A stretch of 64,000 nt of DNA from Balneolaceae bacterium. Lineage in GTDB: Bacteria; Bacteroidota; Rhodothermia; Balneolales; Balneolaceae. The number at the start of each line of letters is the position of its first letter. Within the stretch, counting starts at the first letter, position 1. The stretch is taken from NCBI GenBank assembly GCA_007694095.1, contig RECI01000179.1, positions 1 through 64,000 of the forward strand, given 5' to 3'. This document shows positions 28,010 through 37,519 of the stretch, piece by piece. The notes under the pieces are model-generated. The model searched no databases. It saw only the letters and a list, made by a program, of their open reading frames with translations, and was not told the origin of the DNA. The translations under genes were made by a program, and so were the position numbers.

Positions 28010-29638
28010 TTAATAATTTTCAGAAAAATAGGCTCTCATAAGCGAGAGCTGTTCTTCGCTCCAGCCTTCCGGCTCGGTTAATGCCAGCCATGAATCGAAG
28101 TAGTGTTCGGCTGCGTAATCATGGCCAAAACCCCTTGGTTCAGTTCCTGATATCATATCAACTGCGAGCTGAAGCATGGTAACCACCGGATACCATCTCA
28201 AATCGGAAGAAACATCGGGGCCCCTGGGTTCCCGCATCCATGACGGTTCCCGGAAATAAGACCTTGAATCGAAAAATGTGATTGGATCACTTGCATACTG
28301 TAGATAGGCGATTCGGAAATGGCCCCAATCTGATTCTGCATTTTCAAGTCCCCCATTCTGGTTTGCAAAACGGACAACTGAGCCGTCTTTGAACGTTGGA
28401 AGCCAGGCCGGAGATTCCGGATTCCGGCGTTCAGTGAATGATCTCCATGTCTCTTTTCTGTATGGTGGCCCAACCCAAAGCGCCCCGTTAAACGGATCAT
28501 CAATAATATCATACAGATCAAATGACTTGTCGGAGTTGATTGCCCCGAGACTCAGGCCGTGCAGATATAATTTTGGCCTTTGTCCGGGTGGCAGTTTAGT
28601 CCAGTAACCGTAAACTTTCTGAAACAGGGCCAGGGCCATTTCTGCGCCGTACTCCTCTTCAATCCATAGTGATAAAGGACTTGGAAGGTAGGAATATTGA
28701 GCAGCAACACTGGCAATATTGCCGCGGAAAAGATATTCAAGCGGAACGATGGATCCGGGATCAATCCATCCGGTACCGGTTGGCGTGATGATCACCAATA
28801 ACTCGCGGCCGAATGCGTCCAGCCGGATCATTTCACGGAGTGCGAGCTCTGCACGTTCTTCAAAGGTTTCAGCCGCATTCATTCCAACATAAACCCTTAT
28901 AGGTTCCATCACAGGCTGCTCTGTAAACTTTAGGATATCTTCGGTAGTGGGTCCTCCTGAAATGAACCTGCGCCCCTGGCGCCCCATATCATCCCAGGTT
29001 AAAATGGAAGCTGCACTTCCCGCCTTTAAAGGGTCGGCAGGTTGTCCAAATTCCGGTTCAAGCAGTGAATCAACCCTTTCATACGTAGTATCTGCCGAAC
29101 GGAGGATGAGTGAAAACAGCACACCGTCTAATACTGACCAAAAAAGAATAAAAGCGGTAATCAATCCAACGATATACGACACCTTCCGCGGGATGTATTT
29201 AATTAATTTCAGGGTAATCAGCCTGAACGTCCATCTGAATAAACGGGCAAGATAGAGAAGCAACAGGAATACCGCGATGGCTGTTATGCCAATGATTATT
29301 GGCTGAACGCCGGCCAGTTCATCCATTCCCATCAGTGTACGGATGGAGTTTTGCCATTCACTAGCCCTCCATAAAAAAATAAATCCTGTAATTGTACAAA
29401 TTACGGCTGCTATGATTTGCAGGATTTTTTGTGTTTTTTTCGAAGGATTTGGCAGCTCAAAATAGTTCCAGAGCCATGGTGCAAGAACTCCAATACCGTA
29501 ACCTGCTGCAAGTGAAAAACCCGAAACAAGCCCCTGGAACAGATTTGTTCTTGGGAGAAGGCTTGGGGTCATGGATAAGGCAAAGAAAAAAGTTCCCACC
29601 AATAATCCTGTGGTGGAAAAATAGCGTTTTATGATCAT
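28010..29638 (-). CDS. Membrane-anchored alpha/beta-hydrolase (Abhydrolase_9 type)
   Basis: A 542-residue protein with an N-terminal membrane domain of four to five helices (about 8-185). It carries the GLLVGTFFFALSMTPSLLPR segment typical of the Abhydrolase_9 N-terminus, followed by a soluble alpha/beta-hydrolase domain. The nucleophile elbow is LHGLSLGA with Ser363. Homologues are known mainly from Actinobacteria and Bacteroidota, with no settled substrate. Its C-terminus is convergent with clpB. It is probably the last gene of a leftward unit with the SDR-like and DUF1761 genes. Confidence 0.85.
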   Translation of the reverse strand: MIIKRYFSTTGLLVGTFFFALSMTPSLLPRTNLFQGLVSGFSLAAGYGIGVLAPWLWNYFELPNPSKKTQKILQIIAAVICTITGFIFLWRASEWQNSIRTLMGMDELAGVQPIIIGITAIAVFLLLLYLARLFRWTFRLITLKLIKYIPRKVSYIVGLITAFILFWSVLDGVLFSLILRSADTTYERVDSLLEPEFGQPADPLKAGSAASILTWDDMGRQGRRFISGGPTTEDILKFTEQPVMEPIRVYVGMNAAETFEERAELALREMIRLDAFGRELLVIITPTGTGWIDPGSIVPLEYLFRGNIASVAAQYSYLPSPLSLWIEEEYGAEMALALFQKVYGYWTKLPPGQRPKLYLHGLSLGAINSDKSFDLYDIIDDPFNGALWVGPPYRKETWRSFTERRNPESPAWLPTFKDGSVVRFANQNGGLENAESDWGHFRIAYLQYASDPITFFDSRSYFREPSWMREPRGPDVSSDLRWYPVVTMLQLAVDMISGTEPRGFGHDYAAEHYFDSWLALTEPEGWSEEQLSLMRAYFSENY

Positions 29639-29707
29639 TCTCTGTGTTTGGGGTAAAGAAAACGGATAAATCTGTAATTGCTGATTTGTTTCTAAAGATA
29701 AGAATCA

Positions 29708-30367
29708 TCAGGGTGATTCGCTTGATGCCAATTCAAACACTTCTTCCAATTCATATTGAAAAATTCCTGCTAGATCTGAACGTGCAGCCTGAATCATTGC
29801 TTTGGCTACTGTTTTTCCGTGAACAGGGCGATATTTGTTTAGCAGGCCGATAGAGTTTGCAGAATTTAATATGTTAAGGATTAACTTTTCTCCTGCGCGC
29901 TCCTTATCACGGTGCCCATGAAGAAAGCCAGGTTGTATGATGTGTATAGCCTTAAAAATCATCTTTTTAACATCACGTTCTAATTCGCCTTTCATTCTTG
30001 TATAAAAAAACCTGGAACCGGGATTTGCTGAAGCAGCTGAAACCAGCACATAAACAGGCACCTTTTTTTTTGAAGCTGCGTCGGCAAATTCATACTGATA
30101 GGTGTAGTCAATTTTATACTGGTTTTCTTTGCTTCCAGCTTGCTTGAGTGTGGTTCCAAGAGTAGAAAACAAAATATCACCTGTTACCAGGTGCTGCCAT
30201 TCGTCCGTATTATCAAAGTTGATCATATGCTCATCAAGTTTTTTATGATCTATTCCGAGAGTACGGCGGCCAAAAACTACAATTTTCTGAAAATAATCAT
30301 CATTCAACAGGAGCTGAACCAGTTCTCTTCCTACCATACCTGTAGCTCCAATAACCAGTGCTTTCAT
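29708..30367 (-). CDS. Atypical SDR / NAD(P)-binding protein, HTATIP2-NmrA-like
   Basis: A 219-residue Rossmann-fold protein. The dinucleotide-binding motif GATGMVG is at residues 7-13 and VFGRR follows at the position that selects NADP in related proteins. The segment YVLVSAASANPGSRFFY-x3-K resembles the catalytic Ser...Tyr-x3-Lys of atypical SDRs. Homologues are named oxidoreductase or nucleoside-diphosphate-sugar epimerase, but the substrate is unknown. It follows the DUF1761 gene by 10 nt. Confidence 0.82.
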   Translation of the reverse strand: MKALVIGATGMVGRELVQLLLNDDYFQKIVVFGRRTLGIDHKKLDEHMINFDNTDEWQHLVTGDILFSTLGTTLKQAGSKENQYKIDYTYQYEFADAASKKKVPVYVLVSAASANPGSRFFYTRMKGELERDVKKMIFKAIHIIQPGFLHGHRDKERAGEKLILNILNSANSIGLLNKYRPVHGKTVAKAMIQAARSDLAGIFQYELEEVFELASSESP

Positions 30368-30377
30368 AAAAATAAGA

Positions 30378-30788
30378 TTACCACAAGCCTAAAATTGTTC
30401 CAGCAAGTGTAAGTCCAACAACATGATAGCCGCTGTCGAGGAAATGAAGCTGCATTTTCAGTTCAGTGAAAATTCCGGTTGTTCCGGCAAGCGTGAAAAG
30501 AATTCCTGCACCGGCGCCAAAGCCAACAATAGCTCCATTTAATGCGGAATCAATACCCATGGCTGTGATAAACAGGGCAAGTGAGCTAACTCCCACAAGT
30601 TGTAATATGAATGAATAGAAAAAAATAACCGGGTTTGGACCGTCGATGTCGCTTTCTGAAATATTGCGTAGTTCCATCCATTTTTTTGCAAACAGTACAG
30701 GGCTATACCAAAGTGCACCCAAAAAGAAGTATAGAAGTGTGGCCACGATTACAGCAAGCCAGTTTACAGAAGATATCAGTTCTGCCAT
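30378..30788 (-). CDS. DUF1761-family membrane protein
   Basis: A 136-residue protein with four predicted membrane helices (about 8-28, 55-78, 82-105, 115-135). The first carries the DUF1761 signature FFLGALWYSPVLFAKKW. Function of the family is unknown. First gene of the leftward group at 28.0-30.8 kb. Confidence 0.85.
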   Translation of the reverse strand: MAELISSVNWLAVIVATLLYFFLGALWYSPVLFAKKWMELRNISESDIDGPNPVIFFYSFILQLVGVSSLALFITAMGIDSALNGAIVGFGAGAGILFTLAGTTGIFTELKMQLHFLDSGYHVVGLTLAGTILGLW

Positions 30789-30933
30789 TGCATTTTATAT
30801 TAAATTGAAGGGATGGAATTAGTTACCAAATAAGAAAGAAAAAAACAATAATATATTGAATGATTTGGTGAACAATCTATGGGATCAGCGTTGCGCGATC
30901 TGGAGATGGGGGAGCTGGATACTGGCAACCGTA

Positions 30934-30974
30934 GCCCGGGTCGCGCCGCAGGCATCCCTTCGGGGCTGACCCGG
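30934..30974 (+). repeat. 41-bp branched palindrome, copy 1
   Basis: The outer stem CCGGGTC/GACCCGG (positions 3-9 with 35-41 of the element) encloses a hairpin around GCC-GCA-GGC and a hairpin CCC-TTC-GGG. It differs from copy 2 at 36779-36819 in seven bases. Confidence 0.75.
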
Positions 30975-31008
30975 AAAAGGAAAGCCCATGAAAAAAGAAC
31001 ATTCCTGA

Positions 31009-31048
31009 GTTCGCACATCGTGCCGGGTTGATGTACGATCTGCGATCT
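31009..31048 (+). repeat. GCACATC/GATC repeat, partial copy C
   Basis: Reads TTCGCACATC, then CCGGGTTGATGTACGATCTG and CGATCT, matching copy B. The left half of the element is displaced by the 41-bp palindrome. Confidence 0.7.
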
Positions 31049-31067
31049 GGATGCTGGATGCTGGATG

Positions 31068-31114
31068 CCGGATCCACAACCTGTCAGCACCCACCGGATC
31101 TGACAGCGTTGGGC
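31068..31114 (-). repeat. CTGACAGGTTGT repeat, copy B
   Basis: The reverse complement matches 16561-16608 over AGATCC(G/A)GT(G/A)GGTGCTGACAGG and the following TTGT; CACCCACCGGATC and AGCGTTGGG also match 50578-50607. Confidence 0.65.
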
Positions 31115-31154
31115 GGTTTGGCCATGGGATGCCGGATACTGGATCAACCTGACA

Positions 31155-31229
31155 GTGCGATCTGGTGTCGAACCGGGATCATTCCAGTCATCTTAAATGA
31201 CACATTTTTCGAAATACCAGTCAGATCAC
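31155..31229 (+). repeat. GGGATCATTCC element, copy 1
   Basis: Shares CGGGATCATTCCAG, TTAAATG, CATTTTTCGA and GTCAGAT with the copy at 39414-39488 in the same order and spacing. The ends are imperfect inverted repeats. Confidence 0.65.
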
Positions 31230-31289
31230 TATACAAAACTTCCTCTATCGCAACAGACCAGCCAATAAAAAATTGCCGGTTATTTATCC

Positions 31290-32393
31290 TTATTCTGTAA
31301 GATATTCAGGATTTAATCCTGTCAGCTCATCTTTTATAAATAAGCGGCCTTTGCGCACCAGTTCCCCGTCCAGGTAAACATCAGGGCCGATGCAAACCAG
31401 GTCCCAGTGAATATTGCTATGGTTACCGTTTGCGGCAATCTCATAATCTTTACCGAGTGTGAGGTGATTGGAGCCAAATATTTTTTCATCGAACAGTATA
31501 TCATACATCGGTTTTTCGATAATGGGATTCAGGCCAAAGCTGAACTCTCCAAACCTGCGGGCACCTTCATCGGTATCGAGGATTTCTTCAAGGGCGTTGT
31601 TATCTGATGAGTCAAAATCCGTAACTACTCCGTTTTTTACCTCAAGTTTAACAAACTCGAACGGTTTACCCTGGTAAACAGTTGCAGCATATGTGATAAA
31701 GCCATTCACGGAGTCAAGTATGGGTGAAGAAAACAACTCGCCATCGGGGATATTCCGTTTGCCAAAACATGGAATCCAGTTTTGCCCTTTAACAGAAAAA
31801 GTTATATCGGTACCTTCTCCATTTAAATGAATGATGTCGGTTTTTCGCAGGAGATCTTCCAGCGGTTTCATGGCTTCTGCAAGTTTGTTGTAATCGAGCA
31901 GGCAGGCTTTATAATAGAAATCGGCAAAACGTGTGGTCGGCATTTTGGCGTTCATGGCAAAGGCAGGCGAGGGGTATCTCAAAACAACCCACCGTGTGTG
32001 CTCCACACGCTGTTTAAAATGTACCGGGTTCAAAAAATGTTTGGAATAAGCCGAATTCGCATCTTTAGAAACTGTTGAATTTTCATAAATATTTTCCGCT
32101 GCCCTGATTCCAATAAAGGCATCCATCTGTTTCATCAGTGGCAGCTGGTCAACATTTGCCTGGTTATTCCAAAAATGTTCATCCCCGGTCTCGAGCAGCA
32201 GGCGGTTGGTTTCGGGATCTTCAATTTTGATGAATGGATGTGCTCCGGCCTCCCTGATTTTCTCCGTCAAAGCACGGATTAAACCAATACCATTTAAGCC
32301 AATAAGCTGAAGCATGATATTCTCCCCGGTTTTTAATTCAACACTATGGTTCAACAGCTGAGTGGCAAGCTTTTCGTCCTGTGGTGTATACAT
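31290..32393 (-). CDS. M29-family aminopeptidase
   Basis: A 367-residue cytosolic metallo-aminopeptidase of the thermophilic-aminopeptidase family (M29), which uses two metal ions. Family landmarks are present: PDGELFSSP and GEFSFGLNP with the metal-binding Glu residues, then FGSNHLTLG and NHSNIHWDLVC, which supplies the His-x-Asp ligands. Length is normal (about 370-410). It lies 3 nt after an ABC ATPase gene and is co-transcribed with it; the link is not obvious. Confidence 0.92.
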   Translation of the reverse strand: MYTPQDEKLATQLLNHSVELKTGENIMLQLIGLNGIGLIRALTEKIREAGAHPFIKIEDPETNRLLLETGDEHFWNNQANVDQLPLMKQMDAFIGIRAAENIYENSTVSKDANSAYSKHFLNPVHFKQRVEHTRWVVLRYPSPAFAMNAKMPTTRFADFYYKACLLDYNKLAEAMKPLEDLLRKTDIIHLNGEGTDITFSVKGQNWIPCFGKRNIPDGELFSSPILDSVNGFITYAATVYQGKPFEFVKLEVKNGVVTDFDSSDNNALEEILDTDEGARRFGEFSFGLNPIIEKPMYDILFDEKIFGSNHLTLGKDYEIAANGNHSNIHWDLVCIGPDVYLDGELVRKGRLFIKDELTGLNPEYLTE

Positions 32394-32396
32394 AAA

Positions 32397-33014
32397 TTAT
32401 ATCTTGTTCAATGCTATGACCTGGTCGCACAGGTCGAGTTCGTGTTTCAGGTTTGAGGCGATGAAAATCATGGTATCTCGCGATCGGTACCGTTCAACAA
32501 TATTCTCAACAGATTTTTTCCCTTTTTGGTCGAGGTTCGAGCCCGGTTCGTCTAACATTAAAATTTGTGGCCTGTGAACCAGGGCAGCTGCCAGTTTTGC
32601 CCGTTGCTGCTGCCCGGTTGAAAGAGAACCGAACTGTGAATGAGCAAAGGATGAGGCATCCAGCGAAATTAACAACTCCTCAAGATTTTCAGTATCTGTT
32701 TTGTTCCTTAGTTTCATGATGAATTCAAGGTTCTCAAGAACGGTTAATTCTTCGTATAGCTGTACATAAGGAGCCAAATAACCGAGTTTTTTTTTGAATT
32801 CTTCCCGATTCCATTTTTGTTCGTTGATCTTCCAGGTAACTGATCCTGATGTTGGTTTCACCAGGCCGGCGAGGCATTTTAAGAGTGTAGATTTTCCCGA
32901 TCCGTTTTCACCCGCAATACCAATTACAGGGGCTTCTGACTTGAATGAAAGCCCGCTGAAAACAAGGTTATTGCCGTAGCGTTTGGATAACGAATGTGCA
33001 TAAAGAGAAATCAT
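32397..33014 (-). CDS. ABC transporter ATP-binding protein
   Basis: A 205-residue single ATPase domain from ATG 33012-33014, preferred to a TTG start at 33041 because the domain starts immediately (MISLYAHSLSKRYG). Walker A is GENGSGKST, the signature is SLSTGQQQR, and Walker B is ILMLDEPGSNLD. Short single-domain ATPases of this type include CcmA-like haem exporters. No permease gene is adjacent, so the partner must be elsewhere. It overlaps nothing and lies 3 nt before the M29 peptidase. Confidence 0.88.
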   Translation of the reverse strand: MISLYAHSLSKRYGNNLVFSGLSFKSEAPVIGIAGENGSGKSTLLKCLAGLVKPTSGSVTWKINEQKWNREEFKKKLGYLAPYVQLYEELTVLENLEFIMKLRNKTDTENLEELLISLDASSFAHSQFGSLSTGQQQRAKLAAALVHRPQILMLDEPGSNLDQKGKKSVENIVERYRSRDTMIFIASNLKHELDLCDQVIALNKI

Positions 33015-33153
33015 CTCAAAAGGTAGCCCTGGTGCGATCAAAAAAAAAGAAAATTTATAATGGAACTCAATTTTCTAAGATAATCGAAAAGGATTAACTT
33101 CCTCTTACTCATTCTCATATATCATCAATTCGTAACTATTCAGAATTTACAAT

Positions 33154-35151
33154 ATGGATCACATAACAGGTGACATAACCTCCGAATTCATTAATAAACT
33201 ATCTTCCGGAAAAGAATGGTACACCACCAAAGAGCTTCTTGCTGCCGGATTACCAGTATTTATAGTAGAAAGAATTCGCCAGGAACTTGAACAGAATTTA
33301 GCCCAAAGTCTGTTACCTCCCGAAACAATCTGGGCTGATCTAGAGAGCAGTACATCAAAAGAGGCATGGGATAGGTATATCATTGCCATTCAAAATGAAG
33401 TGATAGTTCCTGCTTCATATGTTGCTGAAATGGTTGAAGATGCTGTTGCCTTTAATTTAAAACTTGCAGTACAGCCCAGGAAAGCAGTTTTAGAAATTTT
33501 GTTTAGAGATGACACGATAGTTGATCAGACGACTATAGAGGAGAGGAGTTCCGTAATTTTGGTAAATGGTCACCTTGCAAATGCGCTTGGCAGGTATCTT
33601 CAAAAAAAGGAAAAAAAAGAGATCACAAAAGAACATGCAGGGGAAGTCATAAAAAAAATTGATGACAAACTGGTTGAAGGATACCACCCGCTAAACTGGA
33701 AAGACCTGCTTGCGCCAATATTTGCAATTTCGGGTGGTTCAGCATCACCCGAATTGATTGCGGAATTTTTTACGGACAAGGGAAAGCCGGGAATAGCAGA
33801 AGCGTTCAGGAAACTCGATAATAACATCTCTAATTCTGAATTTGTCGAGATCGTCAGTTCTGCAGATGTACTTGAAATACGGGACGACCTGGAAGAATTA
33901 TCTGAATCCCCGGAACAGCACGAGGAAGAATCCATTTCAGACAATGAAGAAAAGATTGCCGGGGAGAAAACTGATATGGAAAGTGATGAATCGTTAATAA
34001 CCGGTACTGATGAAGCAAAGATTGCTGTTGAAGAGCCTGAAGATAAAAACAGGTTTAAAACAGAAAACACCCCGGAGGATAAAGAGATGGGATTGAATGA
34101 TTTGTTTAGTATTGGGGAAGAAGAAAAAGAAGAATACCAGGAAGACGAAACAGATATCGAATTTGATACATCATTTGATTTTACACTCGAAGAGGCAGAA
34201 GACGAAGAGGAAGTTGGTACTTTTCCCAAAAAGTTTATCAAAGAAGAATCAGATGAAGAAATTGAGAATATTAACCTGAGATATGACCAGGAATTAGATG
34301 AGGAGAAAGTTGATACGGATCCTGAGGAGACGCCAGAGACCGGAAATGAAGTATGGCATGATGTGGAAGAAGAGGTAATAAGCGAAGAAGATGAAGGTGA
34401 CGGGGAAGAAACACTGTTAAGCCGTTTTGTATTTGATGACCCTGAGATGAAAGGCGAATTCTCTGAACCGGCGAAAGAAAAAAAACCGCGTACTATTTAT
34501 GATGAGTTAAACCTTATCAGAGAAGATAAGAAACCGGGTACGATTAAAAGCCTTTTTGATGACCTTGAAGAAGAAGAATCACAACCGTTTGCGACAGATA
34601 AAACGGATGATGAAGACGCTGTAAAGAAATACACTGAACCGGAACCGGTTGCAGAACAATCAACTGAATTACCCGAAGTAGAGCAGGAAGGAATACTGGA
34701 AGAAGATTCCGATGAACTCAAATCAGCAGAAACACATTCAGATGTGCCGATGTGGAAATCATTTCTTGACAGGGGGGATGTTGTTCATGATGATACCCCT
34801 TTTGCGCTTGATGACAGTGAAGATGATGAAGATTTACTGGATGAAGACGGATTTATTGAAACACCGATTTATGATTTTACCGAAGATGATGAGCCATTTA
34901 AGGAGGCTTTTGGAAATTTATCAAACTGGCTGGCAGATGAGCGTGAGCGGTTTATTGATGAAATTTTTGGCGGATCAGAAACAGCATATGATATTGCACT
35001 GGCAGAAATTATCAACTATGACAACTGGAAACATGCATCCAGATTTCTTGAGCGTGAAATTTTCTCAAGAAACAGGATTGATCTATACAGCGAAGTAGCG
35101 GTCGATTTTACTGACAGGCTTCACACCTATTTTCTTGAGTATAAATCGTAA
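33154..35151 (+). CDS. Very acidic three-part protein, function unknown
   Basis: A 665-residue protein that I do not recognise. Residues 1-240 look like an ordered, mostly helical domain ([37 protein letters not shown]). Residues about 245-590 are low-complexity and dominated by Glu, Asp and Ser (runs such as EEEEKEEY and [14 protein letters not shown]), so they are probably disordered and strongly negative. Residues about 595-665 form a second compact domain ([38 protein letters not shown]). There is no signal peptide or membrane segment, so it is cytosolic. Not obviously broken. It precedes the acyl-CoA carboxylase gene by 16 nt and may be co-transcribed with it. Confidence 0.85.
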   Translation: MDHITGDITSEFINKLSSGKEWYTTKELLAAGLPVFIVERIRQELEQNLAQSLLPPETIWADLESSTSKEAWDRYIIAIQNEVIVPASYVAEMVEDAVAFNLKLAVQPRKAVLEILFRDDTIVDQTTIEERSSVILVNGHLANALGRYLQKKEKKEITKEHAGEVIKKIDDKLVEGYHPLNWKDLLAPIFAISGGSASPELIAEFFTDKGKPGIAEAFRKLDNNISNSEFVEIVSSADVLEIRDDLEELSESPEQHEEESISDNEEKIAGEKTDMESDESLITGTDEAKIAVEEPEDKNRFKTENTPEDKEMGLNDLFSIGEEEKEEYQEDETDIEFDTSFDFTLEEAEDEEEVGTFPKKFIKEESDEEIENINLRYDQELDEEKVDTDPEETPETGNEVWHDVEEEVISEEDEGDGEETLLSRFVFDDPEMKGEFSEPAKEKKPRTIYDELNLIREDKKPGTIKSLFDDLEEEESQPFATDKTDDEDAVKKYTEPEPVAEQSTELPEVEQEGILEEDSDELKSAETHSDVPMWKSFLDRGDVVHDDTPFALDDSEDDEDLLDEDGFIETPIYDFTEDDEPFKEAFGNLSNWLADERERFIDEIFGGSETAYDIALAEIINYDNWKHASRFLEREIFSRNRIDLYSEVAVDFTDRLHTYFLEYKS

Positions 35152-35167
35152 ATCATTAATTGGCATG

Positions 35168-36718
35168 ATGTCTGAAAACGAACAAACGAAAAGGCTCAAC
35201 AAATTACGAGAAGAAGCAAAAAAAGGCGGGGGAGAAAAAAGAATTGAGGCACAGCATAAAAAAGGGAAACTCACCGCCCGGGAGAGGATAGAGATTTTGA
35301 CGGACAGGGGAAGCTTCCAGGAGATTGATGCATTTGTAACCCACAGGAGTTCTGCATTTGGATTGGATAAACAACAGATTTTGGGGGATGGCGTTGTAAC
35401 CGGATTTGCTAAAATTGAAGGTCGCCCCGTTTACCTGTTCAGCCAGGATTTTACGGTATTCGGTGGTTCACTCTCTGAGACCCATGCTGAAAAGATATGT
35501 AAAATCATGGACCTGGCACTCAAGAATGGAGTGCCGGTGATTGGGCTTAACGATTCCGGCGGTGCACGAATCCAGGAAGGAGTGAGTTCACTTGGTGGAT
35601 ACGCAGAAGTATTCTGGCGAAATTCGATGACTTCAGGAGTAGTGCCACAAATTTCAGCGGTAATGGGTCCGTGTGCAGGAGGTGCGGTTTACAGCCCGGC
35701 CCTTACCGATTTTATCTATATGGTAAAGGGAACCAGTTACATGTTTGTGACCGGGCCAAACGTGGTTAAAACGGTTACTCATGAAGATGTTACCTCCGAA
35801 GAACTAGGCGGAGCCGATGCGCATGGTATTAAATCCGGTGTGGCCCATTTTGCCACAGAAAATGATGCAGACTGCCTGCAAAACATCCGTAAACTTATCA
35901 CATATATACCTCAAAATTGTGAAGAACGGGTGCCGGTGCAGAAGGCGAAAGAGCCGTCACCATCAAAAGCTGCCCGTCTTGATGAGTTGATTCCACTCAA
36001 TCCGAATAAACCCTACGATATAAAGGATGTAATTGAGGGTGTGATTGATGAAGGCTCATTTTATGAAGTTCACAAGCAATATGCTGATAATATTGTTGTC
36101 GGGTTTGCACGTCTTGCAGGGCGAACAGTAGGAATCGTTGCAAACCAGCCGCTCTCACTGGCCGGGGTACTCGATATCAGTGCGTCTCTGAAAGGAGCCC
36201 GTTTTGTCCGTTTTTGCGATGCCTTTAACATTCCACTTTTAGTTTTTGAAGATGTGCCGGGCTTTTTACCGGGTACCGACCAGGAGTGGGGGGGTATTAT
36301 CAAACACGGTGCAAAACTGCTGTATGCGTTTTGCGAGGCTACTGTACCAAAAATGACTGTCATCACCCGGAAAGCATATGGGGGTGCTTATGATGTAATG
36401 AATTCCAAACACATTCGCGCCGACTATAACGTGGCCTGGCCAACCGCCGAAATTGCTGTAATGGGAACCAAAGGGGCGGTAGAAATTATTTTCAGGAAAG
36501 AGATTGCCGCGGCTGAAAACCCCGGGAATAAACAAAAAGAATTGGAAAAACGGTACAATGAGGAATTTGCCCATCCATATAAAGCAGCAGCCCGTGGATT
36601 TATTGATGATGTGATTTTGCCTTCCGAAACACGTGAAAAACTAATCCGCGCCTTTGAACTCTGTGAAAACAAGGTAGACCGCGTGCCCAGGAGAAAGCAT
36701 GATAATTTACCGTTATGA
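35168..36718 (+). CDS. Acyl-CoA carboxylase, carboxyltransferase beta subunit
   Basis: A 516-residue carboxyltransferase of the propionyl-/methylmalonyl-CoA family. The start is placed at ATG 35168 (or 35165), after the stop of the upstream gene; an in-frame start at 35135 would overlap it. Landmarks: [19 protein letters not shown] in the N-terminal oxyanion-hole region, [17 protein letters not shown], and the C-terminal half with [15 protein letters not shown] and [16 protein letters not shown]. It transfers carboxybiotin to propionyl- or acetyl-CoA. Biotin carboxylase and biotin-carrier genes are not in this window. Full length. Confidence 0.95.
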   Translation: MSENEQTKRLNKLREEAKKGGGEKRIEAQHKKGKLTARERIEILTDRGSFQEIDAFVTHRSSAFGLDKQQILGDGVVTGFAKIEGRPVYLFSQDFTVFGGSLSETHAEKICKIMDLALKNGVPVIGLNDSGGARIQEGVSSLGGYAEVFWRNSMTSGVVPQISAVMGPCAGGAVYSPALTDFIYMVKGTSYMFVTGPNVVKTVTHEDVTSEELGGADAHGIKSGVAHFATENDADCLQNIRKLITYIPQNCEERVPVQKAKEPSPSKAARLDELIPLNPNKPYDIKDVIEGVIDEGSFYEVHKQYADNIVVGFARLAGRTVGIVANQPLSLAGVLDISASLKGARFVRFCDAFNIPLLVFEDVPGFLPGTDQEWGGIIKHGAKLLYAFCEATVPKMTVITRKAYGGAYDVMNSKHIRADYNVAWPTAEIAVMGTKGAVEIIFRKEIAAAENPGNKQKELEKRYNEEFAHPYKAAARGFIDDVILPSETREKLIRAFELCENKVDRVPRRKHDNLPL

Positions 36719-36967
36719 AATTGGATTAACAGAACTCTTATTCAGCTCTCCACTAATTTGTGCGGGTAGGGTGCAGTTGCCCGGCTCGTGCCATAGGCAC
36801 CCCTCCGGGGCTGAGCCGGAGAGGTGATAGTTCTATGGGAACAGGGTATCATCGTTCAGACACTGGTTGATGGACAATGGTGGCGTGTAAAAGACAGAAG
36901 GGAATACCGGGTGGTAGTATCAAACTGTCCGCTTAGCGAAATCTCCAATCGTGGCGCGTTGAGCACA
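36719..36967. other. Spacer with 41-bp branched palindrome
   Basis: 249 bases between the carboxylase (+) and the CBS protein (-). It contains copy 2 of the 41-bp element at 36779-36819. No transcription terminator with a T tract is clear. Confidence 0.5.
36779..36819 (+). repeat. 41-bp branched palindrome, copy 2
   Basis: The outer stem CCGGCTC/GAGCCGG encloses the hairpin GTGCC-ATA-GGCAC and the hairpin CCCC-TCC-GGGG. Compared with copy 1 the stem base pair at positions 7/37 has changed from G-C to C-G, so pairing is kept. Confidence 0.75.
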
Positions 36968-37405
36968 TTAGCCCGGGTACCCGCCGGAGATGTAATTCCT
37001 GAGGGAATCAATTTCATATTTTTGTTCATCAATAACTGCTTTCACAACATCTCCGATCGAAATAACCCCGGTAATCTCATTCTCGTCCAAAACAGGAAGG
37101 TGACGAATACGTTTCACGGTCATAAGTTTCATGCATAATTGTATGTCGTCATCAGGTTTAATACAAAACACCTGGTTACTCATAATATCTTTAACAGGAG
37201 TGCTTTTTGATTGCCGGCCCATTAATACAACTTTATCACGGTAGTCCCGCTCTGATATGACCCCTAACAATTTATCATCATCAACCACCAGCAGGGCCCC
37301 GATATTATAATCCGACATTTTTTTGATGGCATCGAATACAGTTTCATACGGTTTAATGGTGTAGATATCATTTCCTTTCTGGTGCAGAATATCTCTAACT
37401 TTCAT
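36968..37405 (-). CDS. CBS-domain pair protein
   Basis: A 145-residue protein made of two CBS domains (about 8-65 and 73-135), with motifs GALLVVDDDKLLGVISERDY and RIRHLPVLDENEITGVISI. Tandem CBS pairs bind adenine nucleotides and act as energy or ligand sensors; stand-alone ones often regulate a partner protein. The start at 37405 is supported by a good Shine-Dalgarno (GGAGG, 6 nt spacer) and by the domain boundary; the longer frame from 37561 runs into the divergent gene's leader. Divergent from rarA. Confidence 0.9.
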   Translation of the reverse strand: MKVRDILHQKGNDIYTIKPYETVFDAIKKMSDYNIGALLVVDDDKLLGVISERDYRDKVVLMGRQSKSTPVKDIMSNQVFCIKPDDDIQLCMKLMTVKRIRHLPVLDENEITGVISIGDVVKAVIDEQKYEIDSLRNYISGGYPG

Positions 37406-37519
37406 AAGGATCCTCCAATACTTTCTTTTAATTGTTATATATAGTGCAATTTCCGAGAAATGCAAGTGTTGAGAAGGGATGACACAAAATTGTGACAAAT
37501 AATTGATAAAGATATACCC

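Larger units (their letters stand above)
30789..31289. other. Composite intergenic repeat cluster
   Basis: 501 bases without a gene and the densest repeat mosaic in the window. In order: a TACTGGCAACC fragment (30919-30930), the 41-bp branched palindrome (30934-30974), part of the GCACATC/GATC element (31009-31048), ATGCTGG/GGATGCC units (31048-31070), the inverted CTGACAGG element (31068-31114) and the GGGATCATTCC element (31155-31229). The 41-bp element appears to be inserted inside a copy of the GCACATC element. Confidence 0.75.

Noticed and set aside
30800-31147. Overlapping minus-strand frames of 66-115 codons
   Set aside because: They consist of translated repeat elements (for example SSIQHPD and ASSIQIAD phrases), not protein-like sequence.
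33014-33041. TTG start for the ABC ATPase
   Set aside because: The ATG 27 bases downstream starts right at the conserved domain and the extra residues have no family counterpart.
36824-37138. A 104-codon plus-strand frame between the carboxylase and CBS genes
   Set aside because: It starts in repeat sequence and its second half is antisense to the CBS protein gene, which has a good Shine-Dalgarno site and intact domains.
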